This document shows positions 55,825 through 64,000 of a stretch of DNA of 64,000 nt, piece by piece. The position numbers were made by a program, and so were the translations under genes. This DNA is from Pseudomonadota bacterium (GTDB taxonomy: Bacteria > Pseudomonadota > Gammaproteobacteria > Berkiellales > Berkiellaceae): NCBI GenBank assembly GCA_018241965.1, contig JAFECS010000015.1, positions 443 to 64,442 of the forward strand, read 5' to 3'. The notes under the pieces were generated by a model that saw nothing but the letters and a program-made list of their open reading frames with translations, was not told where the DNA came from and searched no databases. The first letter of the stretch is position 1, and each line of letters opens with the position of its first letter.

Positions 55825-56411
55825 TAGTACCTATCTGCCTTATGTAAAGTAAGATTCAATTTTACGACATTCACACGCGGCTCTCCTAAAAAACCAAACT
55901 GTCTATTTTCCACCATGGAATTAACAAGTTCATAAAGCACAGACTCTTCAATGCTTCTTGCTTTAGCAATTCGAGGAATTTGGTAATACGCACTTGCAAT
56001 AGAAATATGTGGATCCAAGCCACTTGCGGAGGCGGTGACAAGATCAATGGGAACAGGCATTGTATTATTTGGAGAATGCTTATTTAGGAGAGCCATTCTT
56101 TCTTTAATGTTCTGTAAAAGTTGAGGGTTTGCAGGGCTTAAATTGGAACCCGATGAAAGAAGAGGGTTATACATTGGCGTTGTAGCACTAGGTCTTGACC
56201 AAAAGAATTTTTCGCTTGAAAATGGTTGCCCAATGAGTTCTGAGCCAAGGACTCTATCTTCAATGATTAAACTTCCGTTGGCTAAGTTGGGAAAAGCAAG
56301 TTGATTTATGAACATGACCAATCCTGGATAGAGGATCCCTAATATAAAACTAAAAAAGGTAAGCAGTACTACCAATGGCCAGAGTTGATTTATTAAGTAT
56401 TTTTTTTCCAT
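55824..56411 (-). CDS. kdpC: Potassium-transporting ATPase KdpC subunit
   Basis: 195 residues with one N-terminal membrane helix and an extracytoplasmic domain. Markers are GSELIGQPFSSEKFFWSRPS, SASGLDPHISIASAYYQIPRIAKAR and GEPRVNVVKLNL. It completes the KdpFABC pump. It sits 1 bp after kdpB in reading direction and shares its last base with the kdpD-like start. Confidence 0.95.
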   Translation of the reverse strand: MEKKYLINQLWPLVVLLTFFSFILGILYPGLVMFINQLAFPNLANGSLIIEDRVLGSELIGQPFSSEKFFWSRPSATTPMYNPLLSSGSNLSPANPQLLQNIKERMALLNKHSPNNTMPVPIDLVTASASGLDPHISIASAYYQIPRIAKARSIEESVLYELVNSMVENRQFGFLGEPRVNVVKLNLTLHKADRY

Positions 56412-56412
56412 G

Positions 56413-58494
56413 TTACTTTATTAATCCAATACTATTGACCAAAATATCAATAAGCTTAATACAGATAAAAGGTATAATAAGCCCACCTAGCCCATAGATC
56501 AGCGTGTTTCGTAAAAGCATTTGGTTTGCATTAAGCGGGCGGTATTTCACCCCTTTTAAAGCAAGTGGAATTAAACCGACAATAATTAACGCATTAAAAA
56601 TAACTGCCGATAAGATCGCGCTATGCGGGCTGGCTAATTTCATAATATTAAAATATTGTAGCCCGGGAACTGTACTGCTAAATGCGGCTGGTAAAATAGC
56701 AAAATATTTTGCGACATCATTTGAAATGCTAAAAGTTGTTAATGCGCCACGGGTAATTAGCAATTGCTTGCCAATTTTTACAATTTCGATGAGTTTGGTT
56801 GGGTCGGAATCCAGATCGACCATATTGGCTGCTTCTTTTGCTGCTTGCGTTCCGCTGTTCATGGCGACAGCCACATCAGTTTGTGCGAGTGCCGGGGCAT
56901 CGTTTGTGCCATCACCCACCATCGCAACGAGTTGACCATTTTCTTGATATTTACGAATGAGCTTAAGCTTGATTTCAGGCGTTGCTTCTGCATAAAAGTC
57001 ATCTACGCCAGCTTCATTGGCAATGGTAGCTGCGGTAATGGGGTTATCGCCTGTGATCATGATGCTTTTGATCCCCATGGTGCGCAACTCAGCTAATCGC
57101 TCTTTGATGCCTGTTTTGATGATGTCTTTTAATTCAATGGCACCCAGTATTTTATTACCGTTGGCAACCACTAATGGAGTGGCGCCCAATCTTGCTATCT
57201 CATCGACTCTTTTAAGAATAGCGTCATCTACCACGCCGCCTTGGCTTTTGACTTCTGCAAGTATTCTATCAATTGCACCTTTGTGTATCTTTTGGCCATC
57301 TAAATCTATGCCACTTAAGCGTGTTTCAGCAGAGAAGGGGATAAAAGTGGCAGACTTCAAATCAGATAATTGCGTTGGCTTCACTTTATATTTTTCATGG
57401 GCAAGAACAACAATACTTTTTCCTTCAGGGGTTTCATCGGCAAGAGAAGAAAGTTCTGCTGCTTTTGCCAGCTCTTCTAAGGAGGAAGTCGGTGAAGGAT
57501 AAAAAGCGATGGCTTGCCTATTACCCATGGTAATGGTTCCCGTTTTATCCAAGAGCAAGATACTTACGTCGCCTGCTGCTTCAACAGCGCGCCCTGAGTT
57601 GGCAATGACATTATTACGAATGAGTCTATCCATCCCGGCAACACCTATGGCAGAGAGCAAGCCGCCAATCGTTGTTGGGATTAAACATACTAACAGGGCC
57701 ACTAACACGGTAAGACTAACAACATGTCCTTGCCCACTTTTTTGCACACTAAACAATGAAAATGGGAGTAAAGTCATGACAACAATCAAAAAAATAAGTG
57801 TCATTCCTGCTAATAAAATGTTTAGCGCTATTTCATTAGGGGTTTTTTGTCTTTTAGCGCCTTCCACTAAAGAGATCATTTTATCAAGAAAGGTTTCTCC
57901 AGGGTTTGAAGTGATACGGATCACCAACCAATCAGATAAAACAATGGTGCCGCCGGTCACAGAATCTCTATCGGCACCGCCTTCACGGATCACAGGCGCA
58001 CTTTCGCCGGTAATGGCGCTTTCATCAACCGAAGCCACACCCGCAATCACTTGCCCATCTCCTGGGATAACATCGCCTGGGCCAGCAAAGACAAGGTCGT
58101 CATGTTTAAGTAAAGTGGCCGGAGTAAGGGTAAATTCTCTATCATGGACATGAGCAATTTTTTTCGCTTGCACTTCTCGGCGTGATTTTTTCAATGTTTC
58201 AGCTTGAGCTTTTCCCCGTCTTTCAGCCACAGATTCAGAAAAATTAGCAAAAATGACTGTAAACCATAACCAGAGCGCCACCTGTAATATAAATGAAGAG
58301 GGTGTTGGCGTGGTGGTAAATAAAGAAAAGACATAAATAATAGTGGTTAACAGGCAACCAATATAAGTCACAAACATTACCGGGTTTTTAACTAAATACT
58401 GTGGTGTAAGATGGGTGATAGCACTCCCTAGTGCCGGCAAAAAGGCTTGCTTACTTATTTTTTGACGTCTTCCTGAATGATCAGATTTTGTCAT
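56413..58494 (-). CDS. kdpB: Potassium-transporting P-type ATPase KdpB
   Basis: 693 residues, the catalytic subunit. Phosphorylation Asp D316 in [12 protein letters not shown], the actuator TGES (162-165), hinge [20 protein letters not shown], and seven membrane helices are in place. Together with KdpA it drives high-affinity K+ uptake at low external potassium. The neighbours kdpA (4 bp before) and kdpC show a normal operon order. Confidence 0.97.
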   Translation of the reverse strand: MTKSDHSGRRQKISKQAFLPALGSAITHLTPQYLVKNPVMFVTYIGCLLTTIIYVFSLFTTTPTPSSFILQVALWLWFTVIFANFSESVAERRGKAQAETLKKSRREVQAKKIAHVHDREFTLTPATLLKHDDLVFAGPGDVIPGDGQVIAGVASVDESAITGESAPVIREGGADRDSVTGGTIVLSDWLVIRITSNPGETFLDKMISLVEGAKRQKTPNEIALNILLAGMTLIFLIVVMTLLPFSLFSVQKSGQGHVVSLTVLVALLVCLIPTTIGGLLSAIGVAGMDRLIRNNVIANSGRAVEAAGDVSILLLDKTGTITMGNRQAIAFYPSPTSSLEELAKAAELSSLADETPEGKSIVVLAHEKYKVKPTQLSDLKSATFIPFSAETRLSGIDLDGQKIHKGAIDRILAEVKSQGGVVDDAILKRVDEIARLGATPLVVANGNKILGAIELKDIIKTGIKERLAELRTMGIKSIMITGDNPITAATIANEAGVDDFYAEATPEIKLKLIRKYQENGQLVAMVGDGTNDAPALAQTDVAVAMNSGTQAAKEAANMVDLDSDPTKLIEIVKIGKQLLITRGALTTFSISNDVAKYFAILPAAFSSTVPGLQYFNIMKLASPHSAILSAVIFNALIIVGLIPLALKGVKYRPLNANQMLLRNTLIYGLGGLIIPFICIKLIDILVNSIGLIK

Positions 58495-58498
58495 AGCA

Positions 58499-60247
58499 TT
58501 ATTTTACCAGTTGAAAGTATTCTGAAATGGGCGCTAACATCAGGGTTGGCACGAACGTTAACAGCCCTACCAATATAATCACACCCACTAAAAATAAAAT
58601 AAATAAAGGCGTGTGTGTTGACATGGTGCCGATGTTTGTTGGCGTGTTATTTTTTTGTGCCATGGCGCCGGCAATGGCAAGCACAGGAATGATAATCCAA
58701 TATCTTCCAAGTAGCATGATGATCCCAAGAAGTGTATTGTAAAAAGGTGTGTTGGCATTAATACCTGCAAAAGCGCTTCCATTGTTGGCACTGCTAGAAG
58801 TAAGCGCATAAAGGATCTCACTAAACCCTTGAGGGCCTGGATTAAAAATGCCAGCTAGCCCTGCTTTTGAAAGTACAGCAATGGCAGTACCAAACAAAAT
58901 GGTTAGCGCAGGGATAAGAATTACAAGGGAAGCCATTTTTATTTCAAAGGTTTGTATTTTTTTACCCAGATATTCTGGCGTGCGTCCGACCATTAAGCCG
59001 GCAATAAATACGGTAACAAAGACAAATATCAAAATACCGTAGAGTCCTGAACCTACACCACCAAATATCACTTCTCCTAATAACATCATTGTCAGGGGTA
59101 CCAGCCCGCCCAGTGGGGTATAGGAATCGTGCATTGAATTGACTGAACCATTAGAAGTGGCAGTGGTGGTACTGGCCCAAAGCGCTGAATTGACAATCCC
59201 AAAACGAACTTCCTTACCCTCCATATTTCCGCCACTTTGTAGAGGCGAATAGCTTTGTTCTATATTCAGCGAAGATAAAAGTGGATTAGCACTTTGTTCT
59301 TGCCAAATCCCATAAAGTGTCAGTGGAATGTAGACAATCGTCATTGCTATTAAAAGTGCCCAACCTTGACGTTTGTCATTCACCATGACCCCAAAGGTAT
59401 AACAAAACGCTGTACTGATAAGAACTATCGCTAAAAGTTCCAAAAAATTAGATAAGGGCGTGGGATTTTCAAAAGGGTGAGCAGAATTCGCATTGAAAAA
59501 TCCACCGCCATTGGTACCCAGCTGTTTAATAGCAATTTGGGAGGCCACAGGCCCTCCCGGGATTTTTTGGTTATGTGATTCTTTTGTTTGTGCTGATTCA
59601 ATCAACGTTGTATTAACAGAAGGATTGAAATTTTGTATAACGCCTTGGCTGCCCAACACAATGGCAAGAACTAAAGATAAGGGAAGCAAAATATATAAAA
59701 TGCCGCGCATCCAATCTACCCAAAAGTTGCCAATAAAGGGTGTATTCTTACGTACGAAGCCTCGTATCAGGGCAACAGCCACAGCCATCCCCATAGATGC
59801 ACAAAGAAAGTTTTGTACCGTTAAACCAAACATTTGGCTAAAGTAACTTAAGGTAGATTCTCCAGCATAGGATTGCCAATTAGTGTTGGTAATAAAACTG
59901 GCAGAAATATTGAAGGCAAGATCTGCGCTGATGTTGGGAAAGTGTTCCGGGTTTAAGGGTAAATAAGCTTGGAACACTAACAGTAAAAATAACAATAAAA
60001 AACCACCAAGACTGGATATGATGACAGCGCAGGCATATTGCTGCCAATTCATTTCTTTGTTGGGATCAATTCTGGCAAATTTGTAACAAAAGTCTTCAAT
60101 GGGCCCAAGCAGGCTTTCCATGAAGGTGAGTTGTCCGCTATACACCCTAGCCATGTAACTACCAAGGGGCTTAATTAAGAGTAGACAAACAACCCAGAAC
60201 AATAAGCACTGTAATAAGCCATTGAGCGATATAAATATATTGCTCAC
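58499..60247 (-). CDS. kdpA: Potassium-transporting ATPase KdpA subunit
   Basis: 582 residues, about ten helices, four repeats of the K+ selectivity loop: [10 protein letters not shown], the second at [21 protein letters not shown], then [19 protein letters not shown] and [12 protein letters not shown]. The start is GTG 60247, overlapping the kdpF stop (GTGA). It is the pore-forming subunit, evolutionarily related to SKT channels. Confidence 0.97.
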   Translation of the reverse strand: MSNIFISLNGLLQCLLFWVVCLLLIKPLGSYMARVYSGQLTFMESLLGPIEDFCYKFARIDPNKEMNWQQYACAVIISSLGGFLLLFLLLVFQAYLPLNPEHFPNISADLAFNISASFITNTNWQSYAGESTLSYFSQMFGLTVQNFLCASMGMAVAVALIRGFVRKNTPFIGNFWVDWMRGILYILLPLSLVLAIVLGSQGVIQNFNPSVNTTLIESAQTKESHNQKIPGGPVASQIAIKQLGTNGGGFFNANSAHPFENPTPLSNFLELLAIVLISTAFCYTFGVMVNDKRQGWALLIAMTIVYIPLTLYGIWQEQSANPLLSSLNIEQSYSPLQSGGNMEGKEVRFGIVNSALWASTTTATSNGSVNSMHDSYTPLGGLVPLTMMLLGEVIFGGVGSGLYGILIFVFVTVFIAGLMVGRTPEYLGKKIQTFEIKMASLVILIPALTILFGTAIAVLSKAGLAGIFNPGPQGFSEILYALTSSSANNGSAFAGINANTPFYNTLLGIIMLLGRYWIIIPVLAIAGAMAQKNNTPTNIGTMSTHTPLFILFLVGVIILVGLLTFVPTLMLAPISEYFQLVK

Positions 60248-60336
60248 TGAAATATCTCCGGTTTAAGTAGTGCAACTAAAAGGTATATCACCAAAAGGAT
60301 CGAGGTAATACCTGAAAGTGTGTAAAGAAATTCCAT
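60244..60336 (-). CDS. kdpF: KdpF small subunit
   Basis: A 30-residue protein with one membrane helix: MEFLYTLSGITSILLV continuing to IFQ. The gene is directly upstream of kdpA and overlaps its GTG start by 4 bp (GTGA), the usual place for KdpF, which stabilises the pump. It is short but supported by position, coupling and hydrophobicity. Confidence 0.85.
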   Translation of the reverse strand: MEFLYTLSGITSILLVIYLLVALLKPEIFQ

Positions 60337-60340
60337 TGTG

Positions 60341-60418
60341 CTACTGTAACCTCTCACATAAGGCGATTAAACCAAAGCACAGTGCAAAAATAAGTGCGGC
60401 AATAAGTAGGTATGTCAT
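60341..60418 (-). CDS. 25-residue membrane microprotein upstream of kdpF
   Basis: The frame MTYLLIAALIFALCFGLIAL then CERLQ, TAG, is one hydrophobic helix with a charged C-terminal end. gaggg stands 8 bases before its ATG. It ends 4 bp before kdpF and so would be part of the kdp transcript. I recall similar tiny proteins ending in CERL before kdpF in other proteobacteria, but cannot verify this here. It may be a regulator or a small pump subunit. Confidence 0.6.
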   Translation of the reverse strand: MTYLLIAALIFALCFGLIALCERLQ

Positions 60419-60595
60419 CAACAAAACCCTCACTTTTCAACCATATCTGAAGTTCTTGCTCAAGCCAATAAAAATCGGTGTGTTCATTGAATTCAAACTG
60501 GTTCATTTATTAATCTGTGATATGTTTAGTTTAGGATCTTTTTTGTTTAATTTTTAACTTATTATCACAAATAAAGTTGGTTAGTTTACAGAAAT

Positions 60596-61717
60596 ATGAT
60601 TATATTTTTAAATGGGACTTCTTCCAGTGGTAAGTCCGTGATAGCACGAGAAATCATGCATCAATCTGAAAGGCCATTTTTGTATTATTCTATCGATCAT
60701 TTAGTCAATTTTTGGATAGATGAAAAATTTGTTGCTTTTGAAGATGAGCCCAAAGCGTGGTTTTTTCAACAACATCTTACCAATATTATTGATACACAAC
60801 CCTCCCATATTGAGGGCCCTGATGTAGATCAATTACGTTGGGATATGATAGAAGCATTTACCGTTCTTATTAAAAAAGGATACGATCTCATCATTGATGA
60901 GGTATTGTTGAAAAAAGAAATTTTTCAGCATTATGCGCACGCTTTATGCCATGCGCAAAAAGTGTATTTAATAAAAATAATTTGCGATCTTATTGAAAGT
61001 GAAAGGCGTGAGAAACTACGAGAAGACAGGTATGTGGGGCTGACCAGATCCATATATGAAAAAGTATACCTTGAGCCGCCAAGTTATGATTTAGAAGTCG
61101 ATACGACCTCTAATCCCGTGACACAAAGTGCTGTGCAAATATTAAGTTTTATTCGAAAAAATAATTCACCTTTAGCCTTTTTAAATTATGTCAGGGGTGC
61201 GATTAGCTTCAAACCGCTTGCCAGAGAACATTTTAAGTTAATGCATACCTGGATAAACACACCTCATGTCAATAAATGGTGGGGTGATAAAAAAGAATGG
61301 ACGATGGAAGATATAGAGGAAAAGTATGCTACACGCGTAGAACATTATGCACTGGTTAATAATAATAAAATGCCTATGTTCAGCTTTATTATCTATTGTG
61401 CGCTGACGCCCATTGGGTACATTCAATGCTATAACGCATATGAATACCCAAGAGAAGGGTATGTCCTTGAAAATTTACCGGCTTCACTTGGGGCGATTGA
61501 TGTTTTTATCGGCGAAGCTGCTTACTTACACAAAGGCATAGGAACAAGAAGTGTCGCTCAATTTGTACATGACATCGTTTGGCAGTATTTTAATCACTGC
61601 TATGTAGATGTTGATGTTAACAATAAGATAGCTATTTTGACGTATCAAAAAGCGGGTTTTAAACAAGTGAAAGAGTATATTAAACCTGCAGTGATTGGCA
61701 TGCTGATGAAAAAATGA
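60596..61717 (+). CDS. Fusion: chloramphenicol-phosphotransferase-like kinase + aminoglycoside 6'-acetyltransferase-like GNAT
   Basis: 373 residues in two parts. The N-terminal part (about 1-185) is a P-loop kinase like chloramphenicol phosphotransferase: Walker A G7-TSSSGKS, catalytic-type Asp D34 in YSIDHLV, and a lid with RREKLREDRYVGLTRSIYE. The C-terminal part (about 202-373) resembles the AAC(6')-Ib type of GNAT: WINTPHVNKWWG, PIGYIQCYNAY, GAIDVFIGEAAYLHKGIGTRSV (acetyl-CoA loop) and NKIAILTYQKAGF. Both halves relate to drug-modifying families, though either may act on cell metabolites. A single uninterrupted frame with no internal start signal shows a real fusion. Confidence 0.82.
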   Translation: MIIFLNGTSSSGKSVIAREIMHQSERPFLYYSIDHLVNFWIDEKFVAFEDEPKAWFFQQHLTNIIDTQPSHIEGPDVDQLRWDMIEAFTVLIKKGYDLIIDEVLLKKEIFQHYAHALCHAQKVYLIKIICDLIESERREKLREDRYVGLTRSIYEKVYLEPPSYDLEVDTTSNPVTQSAVQILSFIRKNNSPLAFLNYVRGAISFKPLAREHFKLMHTWINTPHVNKWWGDKKEWTMEDIEEKYATRVEHYALVNNNKMPMFSFIIYCALTPIGYIQCYNAYEYPREGYVLENLPASLGAIDVFIGEAAYLHKGIGTRSVAQFVHDIVWQYFNHCYVDVDVNNKIAILTYQKAGFKQVKEYIKPAVIGMLMKK

Positions 61718-61729
61718 CGGATGGTACGT

Positions 61730-61800
61730 TATCCCGAACGACTTGTTCTTCGTAGCTCACGAAGTGAGCGAAGTAGAAAGCGAGGAGGGATCTCCTCTTT
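61730..61800. repeat. Candidate dispersed intergenic repeat
   Basis: The stretch from atcccgaacg to ggatctcctc holds agctcacgaagtgagc and gaggagggatctcctc hairpins. It resembles the 'cccgaacgaagtgagggatctcct' class of intergenic repeats seen in many bacteria. Only one copy is in the window, so repetition is not proven. It also sits between two convergent genes, where a terminator is expected. Confidence 0.4.
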
Positions 61801-62452
61801 ACATCCCTTTCTTCTTTTGTCTGGAGGTTATTAAGAAAATAACAAAAACCAGCGCAATAATGATTATTCCCAGGTTACCATATTTTTTCCATTCACTGAC
61901 TTGCGCTTTTTGTGGAGGAAACTCTTTTTGGTAGTAATGATAGAGTCCAGCTACGCCAATACGGGCCATTTCATCATATTTTTGTTCGTTTAAGTTTTTA
62001 GTAACATTATCGATAATTTCTTTGGCATTGGCCTCATTATAAGCTTGTGCAATATTGCTGGTGGGGCGAATCACAGCCACTTTGCTGCTGAGCACAATTA
62101 ACATTAACACCCTTTTGTCAACGTTAGGTGCATTTTTAGCAAGTTGCTGTATGTAGGCATTTAATACTGCATCGGGCTGACGTTCATAAAAATTGGGCAA
62201 TACAACAACTTCAATATGTAATCCGTCCCTGGATTCTATTGCTCCTAATTCATTTTCCAACTTATCAGCCATATCTTTACTGACGACATGCGCATTGTCT
62301 TGAAGATGCATGCCATCGGCAAAAAGCGTTGTTGAAATAAAGCAAAATAAAAGCCCAATGAGTAATAGGTATATAAAAGGTAAGCCCACATTACTTTTTA
62401 AAGTAGGATAGGCTTTGTTCATAAGCACACAAGATCGGATAAGTGAAGTCAT
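61799..62452 (-). CDS. TPM-domain membrane protein
   Basis: 217 residues: an N-terminal hydrophobic segment (about 25-45), a TPM domain (about 48-175) opening DNAHVVSKDMADKLENELGAIE and containing RVLMLIVLSSKVAVIRPTSNI, then a C-terminal membrane helix (about 188-208) and a basic tail. TPM proteins are membrane-bound, often next to LemA, and linked in a few cases to photosystem repair or phosphatase activity; the role here is unknown. The start may also be ATG 62422. Confidence 0.8.
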   Translation of the reverse strand: MTSLIRSCVLMNKAYPTLKSNVGLPFIYLLLIGLLFCFISTTLFADGMHLQDNAHVVSKDMADKLENELGAIESRDGLHIEVVVLPNFYERQPDAVLNAYIQQLAKNAPNVDKRVLMLIVLSSKVAVIRPTSNIAQAYNEANAKEIIDNVTKNLNEQKYDEMARIGVAGLYHYYQKEFPPQKAQVSEWKKYGNLGIIIIALVFVIFLITSRQKKKGM

Positions 62453-62607
62453 AGGGCTAAATCCTAGCTATAGTTCATTTTTATCATAGCTAAAGAGTGA
62501 CGTTACATCCAATTTGTTTTAATGAACGCATTCGGGCACTGATTTTATTTGCAGCGAACAAGACAGTGCTATAATTTGAACAGCAAATAAGTTGGAATCA
62601 CCCTGAT

Positions 62608-63582
62608 ATGGCATCTCTAAAAAAATCTATGGTTTTACTTTTTGCAGGTATATTCCTTGCGATAGGTTTTGGATCGATATACGCACATGAGGTGATAGTC
62701 AAAACAGCAAGAAGTGTTGAACCTTTTAAGCGACAAGTTCCTTGGGAAATTGATTTGGGTGATAAGGGTGTTTTGGAAGTAGCCATGATCAATGAATGGG
62801 GCTTTCCCATCGTGTCACTCTATGCCAATAAACAAGGTCCCTTTAAATTCTTAATAGATACTGGGGCAGATTCGTGTATTCTTTCCCATGAAATGGTAAA
62901 AAAATTAGCACTAACGGCAATAGATTCAAAAAAGAAAGAGTTTATCACCCCTCATCAAAGAGCGACGGTTGATATTTCCTTATTTATCATCGAAGAGCTG
63001 CAACTGGGTGACGTGATAGTTAAACACGCTCCTTTTGTCGCCACCAATACTGCAACGGATGATTTCCAATTGTTAAAAAATTTAAATATCGTTGGGATAT
63101 TGGGCGCAAATCTTTTTCATGATGTTGTTTTAACATTAAATTTTGCGCAGCAGAAAATTGTTTTAAGCGATCATAAAGAATACAACCATGAAGGAACAAA
63201 GATCAAACTGAGCGGAACACATTATGTGCCGATGATTAAGGCAAAAGTACAAAATAATGAAAATATATCTGAATATGATTTGCTCATTGATTCAGGATAT
63301 ACCGGGTTTGTTAAAATGCCTGTTTGTTTCTCAGCAAGCGAAAAAGCAGATCATCCTGGTTCGGTTATCACCTATGATGCTTTCAATGGTTCCGATGGAG
63401 GATTTATTTCGGAACTTGATGGCACGCTAATTTTAGGAAATAAAAAAATAGAAAACCCCCTTGTTAAATTTAATATTGGAAATTGTGAAAAGCGTAACAA
63501 ATGGGGATTAATTGGCACCCAGTTTTTACAATATCAAACGATGAGTATTGATCAAAAAAATCGTGAAGTTATTGTTCATTAA
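62608..63582 (+). CDS. Secreted two-lobed retropepsin-like aspartic protease
   Basis: 324 residues with a signal peptide (about 1-26, ending SIYA). Two lobes follow. Lobe 1 has FLID84-T-G-ADS and the closing GILGANLF. Lobe 2 has LLID228-S-G-YTG and the closing GLIGTQFL. Each has the Asp-Ser/Thr-Gly motif plus the hydrophobic-hydrophobic-Gly element of aspartic proteases, so the chain could fold as an internal dimer. Bacterial retropepsin-like proteins usually have one lobe. Activity is inferred. Confidence 0.75.
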   Translation: MASLKKSMVLLFAGIFLAIGFGSIYAHEVIVKTARSVEPFKRQVPWEIDLGDKGVLEVAMINEWGFPIVSLYANKQGPFKFLIDTGADSCILSHEMVKKLALTAIDSKKKEFITPHQRATVDISLFIIEELQLGDVIVKHAPFVATNTATDDFQLLKNLNIVGILGANLFHDVVLTLNFAQQKIVLSDHKEYNHEGTKIKLSGTHYVPMIKAKVQNNENISEYDLLIDSGYTGFVKMPVCFSASEKADHPGSVITYDAFNGSDGGFISELDGTLILGNKKIENPLVKFNIGNCEKRNKWGLIGTQFLQYQTMSIDQKNREVIVH

Positions 63583-64000
63583 CTTCCGGGTTGATTTCCT
63601 TGAGATCTTTATCCGCTAATCCAGATAACAGATAATCTTTAGCGCCTTTAAATTGAAAAATAGCAAAGGCAGCATTTTTATACAAAGTTGCCAATCCTTC
63701 TTGAAATAAAAAGGAATCTGGTTGAATGTGAATGGTGCGCATATCCAAAACATGATAAGTATAGTGAATTAATTTTTCATTGTTGGCTAAGGGTTTGCCA
63801 TCATACAGGCGGACAAAATGGGCAATATTATTATCATCGCCTTTAATGACGGCGGATGAGTTTTTTTGTAGTTCATTGCTACTAATTTCCCGCATTTCGC
63901 TTTCTATATCATAGCGAAATTGCATATAATCCCCTTGAATCATTGAGCGTGGATCTAAAGCGGATATAGCCAAATACAAAGGCTGCCCCTGACTTAAGAT
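63569..64000 (-). CDS. GDYXXLXY-family protein (5' end outside window)
   Basis: The frame is open to the last base of the window, so the gene continues to the right. The visible part carries ALDPRSMIQGDYMQFRY, the hallmark of the GDYXXLXY family (membrane-anchored, function unknown, often beside DUF4401/DUF2157 genes). The end overlaps the retropepsin-like gene by 14 bp, tail to tail. The TTG at 63979 is internal. Confidence 0.8.
   Translation of the reverse strand: MLSQGQPLYLAISALDPRSMIQGDYMQFRYDIESEMREISSNELQKNSSAVIKGDDNNIAHFVRLYDGKPLANNEKLIHYTYHVLDMRTIHIQPDSFLFQEGLATLYKNAAFAIFQFKGAKDYLLSGLADKDLKEINPEVNEQ

Noticed and set aside
61743..61934. 63-residue plus-strand frame after the CPT-GNAT fusion
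   Set aside because: It is made mostly of the repeat-like block and antisense to the TPM gene.

Overview
The window looks like the chromosome of a low- to mid-GC gammaproteobacterium, most likely of the Legionellales (Legionella, Coxiella or Berkiella type). The reasons are a legiolysin-like 4-hydroxyphenylpyruvate dioxygenase, a patatin-like lipase, and several unrecognised coiled-coil or peptidase-like proteins of the kind these intracellular bacteria carry. The genus cannot be fixed from the sequence. Genes are dense, with short gaps and many 1-8 bp overlaps. I see no insertion sequence, prophage, rRNA or CRISPR array. One tRNA gene (Ser-GGA) is present.

Layout. 0-5.4 kb: the end of a CaiB/BaiF CoA-transferase; an ABC-F/phosphotransferase pair behind an attenuator-like leader; and two aminoacyl-tRNA trans-editing enzymes divergent from an XRE-cupin regulator, with twin palindromes between them. 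5.5-15.3 kb: a coiled-coil protein, then the phenylalanine/tyrosine catabolic genes (maiA, fahA, hppD, a permease, an aminotransferase, phhB, phhA) and a peptidase-like unknown. 15.4-30.9 kb: a leucine/branched-chain catabolic block (scoB, scoA, mvaB, mccA, liuC, mccB, thiolase, ivd, an SDR, a second acyl-CoA dehydrogenase, and 2-oxoacid dehydrogenase E1a/E1b/E2). 31-33 kb: DoxX and three small secreted proteins. 33-37.8 kb: a complete Liv branched-chain amino acid ABC importer. 38-48.8 kb: an acid phosphatase, a YadGH exporter, tRNA-Ser, a MNT/HEPN toxin-antitoxin pair, a GNAT enzyme, a patatin, and a YbhGFSR-type exporter. 49-53.9 kb: two DAACS symporters flanking a membrane spermidine-synthase-like protein. 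53.8-60.4 kb: a Kdp potassium pump operon (microprotein, kdpF, A, B, C) ending in a KdpD that lacks its kinase core. 60.6-64 kb: a fused chloramphenicol-phosphotransferase-like/aminoglycoside-acetyltransferase-like protein, a TPM protein, a two-lobed retropepsin-like protein and a partial GDYXXLXY protein.

How the genes work together. Phe is hydroxylated to Tyr (PhhA, with PhhB recycling the pterin), transaminated and oxidised to homogentisate (HppD). The ring product is later split by MaiA and FahA to fumarate and acetoacetate. Leucine imported by Liv passes through the 2-oxoacid dehydrogenase, Ivd, MccAB, LiuC and MvaB to acetyl-CoA and acetoacetate. Both routes meet at acetoacetate, which ScoAB and the thiolase convert to acetyl-CoA. 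The second acyl-CoA dehydrogenase and the SDR fit the valine and isoleucine branches. Homogentisate dioxygenase, the branched-chain aminotransferase and E3 are not in the window.

The most unusual items are the attenuator-controlled ABC-F/phosphotransferase operon, the CPT-GNAT fusion, the kinase-less KdpD, the twin-operator trans-editing locus, the family of small Gly-rich secreted proteins, and a candidate permuted papain-like peptidase.
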